Shown: positions 46,858-56,859 of the stretch, in pieces
Layout: the number at the start of each line of letters is the position of its first letter
Numbering within the stretch: position 1 is the first letter of the stretch
Source: Ctenosaura bakeri
Taxonomy: Eukaryota > Chordata > Lepidosauria > Squamata > Iguanidae
Length of the DNA stretch: 64,000 nucleotides
Direction: 5' to 3'
Assembly: GCA_948474755.1 (NCBI GenBank)
Contig: CAOLHI010000395.1
Location: 496,001-560,000 of the forward strand
Notes under the pieces: generated by a model
Told to the model about the DNA's origin: nothing
The model's input: the letters and a program-made list of their open reading frames with translations, nothing else
The model's database searches: none
Translations under genes and position numbers: made by a program

Positions 46858-47860
46858 TATTCCTGGAGGCTTAAAAAGTTGGAGCCAGAACACTTTTTCA
46901 GAGGAAAAAAAATGGAAAATGGCACAGGGACTCTGTGGGAAAGGGCCACAAGGCAGAAAAAAATAGCCTTGGGGCTGCGCGTGACCTATAGCCCCCCCCC
47001 GATGAAAATTTATTTTGATCCTGTTGGGCTCTTTTATTTTCCATGCACTCTTCTGACACCAGCATCATGCTTTGCTTTGGAACTGACAACGGGAAATGAA
47101 AAAAGAAATCAAACTGCTTCATTTCCCGTTGCAGTAAAACAGGCATAGCATCAGGTGATAACTTTCAGCCCCATGGAAGAAATTGTGTCGCTGGCTGTTA
47201 AAATTGGACAACCACTGATCAATCAGCTAAAGACTTCACAACTAATCAATGAATTGACATGATAAAAGCTTATTGCCCTAGTATTTTTATCTGTCCTCAG
47301 AGTTTGAGCAAGTTACTTATTCAGCCGCATCTCCCAGAATGCTCCATGGTAGCTGTCAGATTCTTGAAGTTGTAAAAAAAATATAACTTTTCTATACTCT
47401 GGCTCCTTTCTGATAGCATGCTGAGGAAGCCTGCTTCCATTTGCTACTCTGTCTGAGCAAAACTGTCATCACCGGGTTTGCCTCTTGCCCATTCATTTGT
47501 AAATTTCAAGAGTTCACTAATCAACCCTGAGTGCTTATTGGTACTCCACGTCCAACTCATCGGCTTCTCCAATCAATCTTCTTTCATTGCTAGAAGGGAT
47601 CTACTTTCTTCATTACAGGAACATTTGAAATATCCTTCAGGGCCCCGCTAACTACACTCATCCTTAACAGGGAAATTAGAGATCTAATTTGGCAAGAAAA
47701 CCCACCCAATTAGTATTTGTAGAATGGCTTCAAATGCAGCTGAATTGTGCCCAACAATCAGGCTGGTTGAAAATACTAGCTTTCAACAGCTATCCTTAAT
47801 AAGGCCCTGTTTCCAAAGCCCTAATTTGCTGTGATTTTAATGATTGAGGATGCTACTGAA
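46858..47860. other. Unassigned stretch, possibly with a conserved element
   Basis: The block at about 47610-47850 (TTAGAGATCTAATTTGGC, AATTAGTATTTGTAG) is complex and free of repeats, so it may be old unique DNA. GCATCTCCCAGAATGCTCC at 47330 resembles a family G arm. Confidence 0.3.
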
Positions 47861-47898
47861 TTGTTGTTGTTGGGTGCCATCAAGTTGCTTCAACTTAA

Positions 47899-48087
47899 GG
47901 CCTTTCCACACTACACTGTCATAGTGCTATGATTTGACTGTCAACATCCCGTGGAATTCTGGGGTTTGTCGTTTACTGAGGCCAAAGAACTCTTCCAAAT
48001 GCCCCTCCCTAAACTGCAAAGCCCAGAATTCCATAGGATGTTGAAAGCAGAATAAGAGCACTATAACAGTGTAGTGGAGAAATGGTC
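47899..48087. mobile_element. Family A fold-back MITE, copy 14, in the Bov-B tail
   Basis: GGCCTTTCCACAC to GGAGAAATGGTC. Flanks TAA and TCA differ at one base. The Bov-B-like tail continues across the insertion. Confidence 0.85.
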
Positions 48088-48205
48088 TCACCTTGACCAT
48101 ATAAATGAGAAACCTCCAAGAGTTCCTGTTACTGACCTTTCTGCTCAGGTCTTGCAAACATGGACCATGGCTTCCTTACTGACTCAGTCCCACCATAACA
48201 CAATT

Positions 48206-48237
<32 letters not shown>

Positions 48238-48338
48238 TTCCTCCTCCTCCTTCCTCCTCCTATTCTTCTTCTTCTTCTTCTTCTTCTTCTTCTTCTTCTT
48301 CTTCTTCTTCTTCTTCTTCTTCTTCTTCTTCTTCTTCT
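48206..48338. repeat. (CTT)n / (AAG)n microsatellite
   Basis: Interrupted TTC/TCC units, then a perfect run of CTT of about 80 bp. It lies within the Arg-rich codons of the Bov-B frame on minus. The translation becomes poly-Arg there. Confidence 0.97.
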
Positions 48339-48967
48339 GCCTTCAGTTTTATCCAGCACTATCTGCTTTTCCAATGAGTCACCTCATCTCACGATATGTC
48401 CAAAATGCAATAGCCTCCCTTAAGTTATTTTGACTTCTTGACCTGATTTCTTCTTGGACCTATTTATATGTCTTTTTAACAGTCCATTATATCTATAGAC
48501 CTCTCCACCAGCACCTCATTTCATATTAGATGATTTTTCTCCACCCTGTTAACTTCCTTCACTGACTACCCTTCACATCCATACATAGGAATTAGAGATA
48601 CTATGGCAAAGATGATTCTAACTTTGGTATTCCATGACATATCTCTACATTTGAGGATCTAATTTGCTTCCTTCAGCTCTTAATCTTTTATTAATATCTT
48701 GATTACAATCACTTTTTTGGTCGATGACTGAGCCAAAGTACAGAAAACCTTTAATAACTTCAATCTCTTTTTATCATCTACCTTAAAATTATGTAAATCT
48801 GCTGTGATCATTATTTTTGTTTTCTTGGTATTCTTCCGTAACCCTGCTTTTGCAAATTTCTTCCTCAGCTTCCGTCAGTAGTCGTAGCATATCTTTGCGG
48901 AGTTATACCTACAGCAAAACTTGAGGGAAAATCTAAGAATTTACAACTACGAATTCCAAGGCCGTTC

Positions 48968-49135
48968 TACGAAGGAGTGTCTTATGGAAAATGGAGCAAG
49001 CTTGTTTTCTGCTGCTCCGGAGACTAGGACCTGGAGCAATGGCTTCAAACTTCAGGAAAAGGGATTCCACCTAGACATCAGGGAAAACTTTCTGAGAGTA
49101 AGAACAGTTTGACAGTGGCAGACACTACCTGGGAG
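48968..49135 (+). mobile_element. CR1 LINE fragment
   Basis: Plus translation 48921-49112 ends in [20 protein letters not shown] then QEKGFHLDIRENFLRVRTV, a CR1 C-terminal segment. The 3' end is missing. Confidence 0.85.
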
Positions 49136-49270
49136 TGATGGCTAGCAGCATACTTGCGTAGATGAGAACCTACGTTACAGGCTTTTGTAACTAAATTTAG
49201 GACTTTTCTCCTGCATCTTCCCTATATGGATTTCCTGAAACATAGTGGCTTTTTAAAAAACCTGATTGCA

Positions 49271-49440
49271 AACCAGTGTAGTGTAGTAGTTTGAGTGTTG
49301 GACTATGACCCTGGAGACCAGGGTTTGATTCCCCACTTGGCCATTGAAACCCACTGGGTGTTCTTGAGTATGTCACACACTCTCAGTCACAGAAAAACCA
49401 CATGATAGGTTTGTCTTAGGGTCACCATAGCAACAATTGT
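49271..49440 (+). mobile_element. MIR-like SINE with Bov-B-like tail
   Basis: Head CAGTGTAGTGTAGTAGTTTG, box-B-like GGTTTGATTCCCC, core AAACCCACTGGGTG, then CACACTCTCAGTCACAG and tail TTAGGGTCACCATAGCAACA. Confidence 0.85.
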
Positions 49441-50494
49441 CCAAAGTAATAATCAGAAGCTGGCCATTGGTCTGCTGCACTCTGCTGGCATTATTACCAG
49501 ATCATATCAAAAGCAACTGCCTTCTTGGTATTTACACACCACTCCTCTCATTTTATTGAAACCCCTTTTCCATGCAATGTTAGGCCCTTTGTGTTCTTCC
49601 ATAGCTTCGCCTAAGGATATGTGTGTCAAAGGCTGGAAGTCATATCAAATAAGATAGTTTTGACTGTCTGTGCTGCTTTTAATAATATGTTACGCTTCCA
49701 CCTTTTAAATTGCTTTGTATATTTGTTTATCATTAATATATAATCTGTAACTTATTTATTTGTTAATTTATTGATTGTTAATAAAATATTATGGTAAATT
49801 TATTATTATTCATTTGTAAATTCTGAAATGTGCTAAGTGTATTTCTTGGCAAGATCTCTTCAGCTGCCTGGATGGATGATGGCTAAAAAAGAATGAAAAT
49901 GATACTTCCTGCTTCCCCGCGCTAAGATCATTTGCAAATAGAAGACGGCCGTCTGAAGGGAGAAGGAACTGTGCAAACCTATGATCCTTGTAATACCTCA
50001 AGGGCGGCATGAAGGTGAAAAGCTATGCCCCAAAGAACGTGCTATGGAAACATTGTCCTCCCCTGTTTGCAAAATCTCTAAAGCATAGCACCCCTCAGAG
50101 CTAAGGGTGGTGAAGCATAGCTTACCCTTATGAGGCAAAAAGGACAGAGATGTGTGAAACCAATGCCACTCATTTTCTCCTCAGAAACAGTGGAGTTCCA
50201 CTTGCATTGCACCATGTTAATGAAACGGCACAATGTCTTCCTGAAGATCTTTTTTTTAAATGGAAGCACTTATAGTGCTTTGTCCAGCGGAACTATATTT
50301 TTTGCCATACTCAGCAAATACAGCCGTCTGGATTTTACGCACGCATGTTATGCTGCTTTGATTGAAAGCACAACTAGTTTTACAATCTGTTTCTCACTGC
50401 TGTTGCCTTGCTGAATTAATAAAAACGTTGTCTGCCAAGTCGCATTATTGTTCTTGTGTCTCTATTCATTGAGATATGTGCAAATGATGGCCAA
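49441..50494. other. Unassigned non-coding stretch
   Basis: About 1 kb with no recognised transposon or gene. Overlapping frames at 50078-50414 have no known domain. Confidence 0.35.
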
Positions 50495-50810
50495 GCTCCT
50501 ATATCAAAGAGAGGGAAATATGCTCCTGGAGTTATATGGCAATTGCACAATGCTGTCTCTTTCAGTGGATTGCAGTGTTGCACAACCAAATGTAGATGCA
50601 CAGCTGCATGTGCAATGAGCAATGTGTCCCATGCACAATGTGCCACCAAGCAGAGTTCAGATGAGCATTGTGCATATCTGTGATCAACACAAATGCACAT
50701 GATGGAGCAATGCAAGGCATGTGCAGTGGTGATGCATCTACAAGTCCACTTTCACTCCTTTCAGTGGAATGCAGCCATTCTGCATCAGACAGAAATTGTG
50801 ACCTACTACT
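50495..50810. repeat. Family H repeat copy
   Basis: ATATGGCAATTGCACAATGC, TGGATTGCAGTGTTGCACAA, then many ATGTGCAATG/GCACAATG words. The second half repeats TCAGTGGAATGCAGCCATT. Confidence 0.5.
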
Positions 50811-51729
50811 TAAGGAGAACTAATGAAAGTATAAATATTCCTACACCTCACAGGGTTCTTGTTGGCATAAAATAGGGTGGAGGAGCGATGTGCATGTTAC
50901 CTAGAGGAATGATAGGATATAAATTTAATTAATAAATGGATAAATAAGCAGGCACGTGAAATTATAAATACACTTCAGCCTGAAAAGTGTGTCCCAAATA
51001 TTGGTAGAGTATACAAATAAATATTGCTTCCTTATGCCCAAGAACAAATAGTTCAGCTTTTAAGCAAGCATATATCTGAGCGATATGCTTTCAGTCATGC
51101 CTTTGTAGCTTTGAGGCATTTCTGCAAAGAGGCAATAAAACAGACGAGAGAGGGTAAAAGTAATGGGGAGGAAAACACCATAGGATATTCATCAAGCTGA
51201 TTTCATTTCAATTTTATAATTATAAGAAATGATACCTGGGTTCGAACGTATTATTTGCTTTGTTGAAACACTAGCATAAGTTATTTGTTCAACTCTTTCA
51301 CTTCATATGAAGCAGGAAGAATTCTAAATCATCCCACTGCTGAGGGATACACATACACACACATAATACCAAAAACAAAGTTGTAATTGAATAGGGCCTT
51401 CTAGCAACTTTGCAAAAATATTCATGCATATTATAATTAATGACCATAAGATCTGCATAATTAAACTCACACAATAAGATATAGATACTGTTTCGTTTTT
51501 CTTTTCTTTTCTTTCAAAATAGGATAATTCTATCTTGAGTAATGTTGGCCTTAATAACATCTGGGAAGATGCTCAAAAGTATTTCCTTCCATTTTGACAG
51601 CCCTTGCTTGAAACTTCCTGCATTCTCATCCAACATCTGTCCTATTTTCATAATGGAGCATATGTGCCACAAGCAAGATATACAGATGAACATTTCTTTA
51701 ACTGTTCACCTGGAACTTTAAAGAACAAT
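50811..51729. other. Unassigned non-coding stretch
   Basis: AT-rich sequence. GATAGGATATAAATTTAATT near 50909 may be a LINE/SINE tail. No gene. Confidence 0.35.
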
Positions 51730-52547
51730 GGCTTTAAAAAAATAGATGCGAGGAAACATGGAGGAATGGTTTGTAAACTTTCATATGATGTCATCCCATG
51801 GCCACCTATCATGCTCATGGGATATTCGCTTAACAGAGGCCATTTACGCATGGGGTGAGGGAATCGCCCCACGCCGCTACTTACTGGACTTTTTGGCTCC
51901 TCGGTCCAGTCCACGCCACTCCGGAGCATTGCGTGCTCATCGATACGCATTGCTCCAGTGTCCCAAATAGCGGGCTTCCAGTTGGTCGAGGGTCTCCCCC
52001 AACCGCTGACGCTCTCCAGCCTAAAGTCCATCCCCGGCAGATCGCAGGCTCACATTGGGGTGAGCCTGCAAATCTGCATAAGGGAGCAGGCTTGCACTGG
52101 CGCACTCCATGCTTTTGAAAGACCTGTTTTTAGCGGTCTTTCAAAAGCACGCTGGACGACCACTTGGGGTTGTTCCAGAGCAGGCTGAGGTGTGGATCTA
52201 CATTAAGTAGGTCCGACCCAGTCCGCTCCCAGGTGCAGACATCCTCCCTGGAAGACGCTCTGCCCCCTTTTAAAAACCCCATGTGGAAATGGTCAGAATG
52301 AATCGCACAAGCTCCTATCCTTGCCTACCATTCAGAAGGGCAGGAGGCACAATGGAAGCACTTCCTTCCCAGGGGCAGCAAAGGAAAGAGGCTGACTGTA
52401 TTGCAGAAGGAAAGAATGCATTGCTCATGCTAACTTCCACAAGGATCCAGACAGGTGCAGAGGGGGGCATTCACTTCGCACTCCCATCCAGCAAAAGTAT
52501 TGCCAGGATCACGACAGGATGACCACAGGTAAGATGCAGAAATGGCC
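51730..52547. mobile_element. Family E DNA element, host of a nested D element
   Basis: The right part (52295-52547) has AATCGCACAAGCTCCTATCC, GGAAGCACTTCCTTCC and GATCACGACAGGAT, ending in GCAGAAATGGCC, as in other E copies. The left part (51730-51837, from GGCTTTAAAA) has GATGTCATCCCATGG, similar to the E left half. The left end is decayed. Confidence 0.5.
51838..52294. mobile_element. Family D DNA transposon, copy 3 (nested)
   Basis: GGCCATTTACGCATGGGGTG to ATGTGGAAATGGTC, 457 bp, exact AGA duplication (51835-51837 and 52295-52297). It has a hairpin of GAAAGACC and GGTCTTTC and the shared CTCACATTGGGGTGAGCC. CpG content is moderate. Confidence 0.88.
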
Positions 52548-53617
52548 TAAGATGCAAGCTTCCCTTTGGCAGCTTTTTTACTTGTGAGTAGTGTGTGGAA
52601 AGGGGGCCTTATGCCAGGATTTTGGCAGCAGGACAAGGATTCACCCCCCCCCCAACACACAGAGATGCTGATGCACCATTCCACTTAATTTTCATCAGAG
52701 AGGGAGAGAGGGAGGGAGAGAGAGATGGCACTAATGTGTTTAGCATCATGCCCAGCTTGAGCCTAATGTTCTTAGATACAGTTGCGGCTTTTCAAAAGTC
52801 TTACGTGATGCTTCAGATTTAATAACCATATATCCTGCCTCTTTAACAGCATTATCTGACCCATGCATCTATTTTTTGCAACCATCAGCTGCTCGAGGAG
52901 GGGAATGCAGCTTCAGCACCTCCAGCTGCAGAAAGGAGGAGGTGACTCCTTTGACTTCTGTGTGCAAGTAACCACATCTTATCAGTGTCATTGGGCAAGA
53001 GAGTGTGGCCGATGATGAACTTGCTGGGAAACCCGCCACAGCCTTATTGCAATTTAATGCACATTTTTTGCTACCCATGTCAGAGAACAATAAGATAATG
53101 TTATCAATATGAAGCTGGTGTTTCTCCCTGAGATTAGCGGCCCTCTGCTCTGCTTTCTTTATTCCCATTCACAATGGGAACCTGATTTTCTTACAAATGA
53201 AATCCTTTTAGAAATTCATTCAGGTGAGGAAAACAGAGAGGTGAGTAGGATGGCCACGTGTCCCCTTCCACAGAGGACAGTCCTCTATAGAAGGCTTTCT
53301 AAGGACAATCCTCTCTTTGAGGGTATCCTTTGCTTTGAAAGCCATCCAAATCCAGTCTGACTGAAACACAAAGATCTCCAATTATCACCTGGGCAGCTGG
53401 CCCATGGGGATCACCTGGTGATAGCCATCATAACTTTAATAAAATGTATTGTGGTTCTGTCTGAATTATAGGAATGGGTTGGCCTTCTCTATCGCAGTTC
53501 TGGTTTCTTAATCTTGAGTTCCAAATCCATAACTGCTCATACGCATTAACGTTATATAGTAATGGCACAATCGTAAATACTTTCCAAACCTACTTTACCA
53601 GGCAGAAGCCACACTGA
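52548..53617. other. Unassigned non-coding stretch
   Basis: Short C8 and GAGG runs near 52645-52720. No recognised gene or transposon. Confidence 0.35.
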
Positions 53618-53796
53618 GGCCATTTCCACACTAGACTCTTATAGTGCTGTTATTCCACTTTTAACTTCCTATGGAATCCTGGGGTTTGCAGTTTAGGAAA
53701 GGCCTCAAGGCTCCTCCCTAAACTGCAAACCCCAGGATTCCATAGGAAGTTGAAAGTGGAATAATAGCGCTATAACAGTCTAGTGCGGAAATGGTC
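53618..53796. mobile_element. Family A fold-back MITE, copy 15
   Basis: GGCCATTTCC to GGAAATGGTC, 179 bp, exact TGA duplication (53615-53617 and 53797-53799). The arms are highly symmetric, as in copy 5. Confidence 0.94.
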
Positions 53797-54342
53797 TGAG
53801 TGATAGAGGACTGTTCAGCTGGCAAACAGGAGGCAGGAGGGTGATATTTCCACCTTGACCCGCCCGTGAGCTGTGACAATCAGAAGCAGGGCCACTGTCA
53901 CAGTTCCTTGCCACAGCCTCATTCACTGATGAGAGGGAGTAGAAAAGTTGCCCTCTTGGGCACCTATGATTGGCTGAACAGACACCCATCCCTTGGTGTG
54001 GATGCTGCCTGGAGAAGGAAACTTCGGGAGGTGGGGTCAGGTCAGAAGACATCCCATATCTACACATAGGCAGTGTAGCACATGTGACATAGTTTTTAAT
54101 TTTGCATTTATACAAATGGCATCTGTACAATGGATGGTGGGTTGAGAGGCAATAAATACTTTGAATGAAACAAACATACATCAATACATACAGTTTTATG
54201 CACATTGGTGTCCTTTTTTTTTGTCTCCCTCTCTACCTTTTAATTGATGTGTGTCCTGTTTTATAAGTAGACATCTAAGACATAGGATGACAACCCAAAT
54301 AGATCAAATAGACCCAAATAGAGCAGATCCACTGAATCAAAT
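53797..54342. other. Unassigned non-coding stretch
   Basis: No recognised transposon or gene; minus frame 53780-54205 shows no domain and its 3' end lies in the MITE. Confidence 0.35.
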
Positions 54343-54408
54343 GGCCTTTCTGCACTATCCTGTTATAGTGCTCTTATTCCATTTTCCAAATCCTATGCAA
54401 TTATGGTT
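54343..54408. mobile_element. Half family A MITE, copy 16
   Basis: Left arm only: GGCCTTTCTGCACTATCC, TGTTATAGTGCTCTTATTCC, ATCCTATGCAATTATGG. The right arm is absent. Confidence 0.75.
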
Positions 54409-55392
54409 TTTTTGTTATTTCAGACACTCAGATTTGGTTATGTGAAAATATTTTTTTTCTCATTATAAGTGGAAAAATCATTTCTACCCTGCATCATAAT
54501 ACATACACACACACACATCACTGAGAAGGAGAAGTATATTTCACCAAAGGTGAAGCTTTTAGTTTTCGATCTTCTCTTTTCAACGAATGAGAGGACTGGA
54601 GGAGAGTTTGCAAGCTGTCTAATTCTACTAGAATAGTTGTTGAACTAGTCTCACCATGCAAACATTTTTCTTTTCACTAATGTTCTGTGAAATTAACCTC
54701 CTTGCAACTTAAACCCATGCTCGTAGATATTTGTCATGCCTGATCGATGCCGTAATGACACAGAGCAATGGGAATGTAACTAGTCCTCACAGTTTTCAAA
54801 ATTTAGCTGCGGAGAGAGAAATTGTACAGTGCATTACCTTTTACTGCTATTTTGAAGTTTCCTTTCCATCTCTTTGCTCCTTTTTGTCCTTGGACATATA
54901 AAAGAATGCAACATCGCAGAGGATAAAATGTGTTTGGAGAAGGGGCTGTGCAGGAGGATGAATCACATGGACATGGATGATCAGCCTGTTGGTGATTCAT
55001 TTAGAGGAATGCTTTTATCATAGAAAATGGCTATGCAGTACATTGTTTACAAAGGGCAACACCAACAGCGTTTTAGTAGCAAGTCACAGTTGCATGGTGT
55101 TCATTCAAAAATGCCATCAGATCTTCTTTGTTCGTTGCTACAGTTGAGATTTCCCAGTACAATTTGTACACATTCCAGAGAGTATGGTGGGCTTACAATG
55201 TATTCAACAGTCTACAACACAATATGTCCAACCAGTTCAACTATGGTCACCTCCAGCTGGGAGAAAAAAGCATCTGGAAGTCCCAGCTTTTCTTCTTGAA
55301 CAAGCCAATTTTCCTTTGGAGATTCACATGATGTTTTCCTCACTATGAAGTATTTCTCCAGCATTAACAAAGACTTTTTATTCCCGCTCCCT
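54409..55392. other. Unassigned non-coding stretch
   Basis: A short (CA)n run near 54503-54518. Otherwise nothing recognised. Confidence 0.35.
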
Positions 55393-55435
55393 AGGATGGA
55401 ACCGCAACAGTTATAAATGGGAATCATAACACTAT
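55393..55435 (-). mobile_element. Family B fragment adjoining a MITE
   Basis: The inverse of the segment at 56436-56480: TTATAAATGGGAATCATAAC here corresponds to GTTATGATTCCCATTTATAG there. Confidence 0.7.
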
Positions 55436-55636
55436 GGCCATTTCCACACTACACTGTTATAGTGCTATGATTCCACTTTCAACATCCTGTGGAATTCTGG
55501 GGTCTGTAGTTTCCTGAGGCCAAAGAGTTCTCTGTTGAGAATTCTAATTGCCCCTCCCTAAACTGCAAACTTCAGGATTCCACAGAATGTTGAAACCGGA
55601 ATCATAGCACTATAACAGTGTAGTGTGGAAATAGCC
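55436..55636. mobile_element. Family A fold-back MITE, copy 17
   Basis: GGCCATTTCC to GGAAATAGCC, 201 bp. The flanks TAT and AAA do not match, so the right side was probably rearranged. Confidence 0.88.
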
Positions 55637-56016
55637 AAAAGCTCACACTATAAGGAAATCGAGCAATTTAATTTCTAGAGATAGAGAATGGGGTCATGGT
55701 TTGAAGGTGCGGCTCCATTATCTCTGTCTTGGGAGCTGGAGCTTTCAGTGTTGGTCTTAAACCAAGGGTGGTAAACTATTGCTTACACAAGTGTTGCGTT
55801 CCAGCTGCTAGCTCTTTTGGAGCTTGCATACATGACTTTTCAACTGGCAGCAGGATATCTAGAAGCATGCCAGGTTGAAAGATACAGCAAGCTACAGGTA
55901 TCTTTTTTTATCAGGGGAAAAAAAAGAATGATATCACTCAATATAAACTCCAAATGTGCTGCTTGCTGCTGCATATAAATACATTAGGGGCTGAAGAATA
56001 AAGATGGAATGATCAA
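55637..56016. other. Unassigned short stretch
   Basis: No recognised feature. Confidence 0.3.
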
Positions 56017-56042
56017 GGGCCCATTCACACTACGTACTTATA

Positions 56043-56435
56043 GGGCATTTCTGCACTTCTGCACTACACTGTTTATACTGCATTTCCACACTAGACTGTT
56101 ATAGTGCTATGATTCCACTTGCAACATCCTCTGGAATCCTGGGGTTTGCAGTTTCGGGAGGGGCCAGCTGGCCCCTCCCAAAACTGCAAACCCCAGGATT
56201 CCAGAGGATGTTGCAAGTGGAATCATAGCGCTATAACAGTCTAGTGTAGAAATGGCAATAGTGTCATTATTCCATTTTCAACTTTCTATGGAATGATGGG
56301 CTTTGCAGTTTAGGGAGAGGCCTTTAGAATTCTCAGCCAGAGAGCTCTTTGCCCTCAGTAACTACAATCCCAAGTATTCCATAGAATGTTGAAAGCGAAA
56401 TCATAGCATGGTAACAATGTAATGCGGAAATGGCC
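56043..56435. mobile_element. Family A MITE, copy 18 (second layer)
   Basis: GGGCATTTCTGCAC to TGCGGAAATGGCC with an exact ATA duplication (56040-56042 and 56436-56438). Copy 19 splits its left arm. Confidence 0.85.
56079..56256. mobile_element. Family A MITE, copy 19 (innermost layer)
   Basis: GCATTTCCACACTAG to GTAGAAATGGC, about 178 bp, with arms nearly perfect around GGGGCCAGCTGGCCCC. One base is lost at the left end; the duplication is not clean. Confidence 0.85.
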
Positions 56436-56859
56436 ATAGCGTTATGATTCCCATTTATAGCTGTTGTGGTTCCATCCTATGGAATCCTGATCACTTCAGT
56501 TTAGAGCGGAGTACTTTGAATTCTCAGGCAGAGAACCCTACTTCCTCACCAAACTGTAGACCCTCGGACTCCGTAGCCTGTGGCCAAGGAAGTGAAAGTA
56601 GAATCAAAGTGGTACAGTTCTACAGTGTGAAAAGGCGCCGGGACAGTCAAATGGTCAAAGGTTAAGGGGAAAGAAGGAGAAAGCAAGTATGGTTAGAAAA
56701 GAAGAAGGAGAAAGAAAATTGTTTCAAGAGCTTGAAAAGCCACTTCTGAAAAATAACCAGTCACAATTAGGGACATAAGATGTATTTATTAATATTGGTT
56801 GCTTAAACAAGCAAACAAAAATTGCTTTTCCATTTCTTGAAAGTGACTAAAAACTTTGC

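Larger units (their letters stand above)
47861..48915 (-). mobile_element. Bov-B (RTE) LINE 3' part, with two disruptions
   Basis: Bov-B is an endonuclease/reverse-transcriptase LINE. Read on minus from about 48910, the broken frames give KEIEVIKGFLYFGSVI, NQDINKRLRAEGSK, then SNSYVWM (family: VMYGC), and HFGHIV then DSLEKQIVLDKTEGRRRR. The family motif YLGS appears here as YFGS. The arginine-rich codons run into the (CTT)n tract (48206-48338). The 3' end LLEVSH and the terminal tail GGTCA then AAGTTGAAGC, CTTGATGGCA, CAACAACAA are separated by a MITE at 47899-48087. Several stops show the copy is dead. Clade identity rests on remembered family patterns. Confidence 0.8.
56017..56638. mobile_element. 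Family B element with two nested MITEs
   Basis: Left end GGGCCCATTCACACTACG; after the insertion ATAGCGTTATGATTCCC, TGTGGTTCCATCCTATGG, and the right end TACAGTTCTACAGTGTG. Removing 56043-56435 and one ATA copy restores a continuous arm. Confidence 0.75.

Noticed and set aside
48074..48433. Frames of poly-Phe/Ser (plus) and poly-Arg (minus)
   Set aside because: Products of the (CTT)n repeat. The minus frame only reflects the Bov-B remnant.
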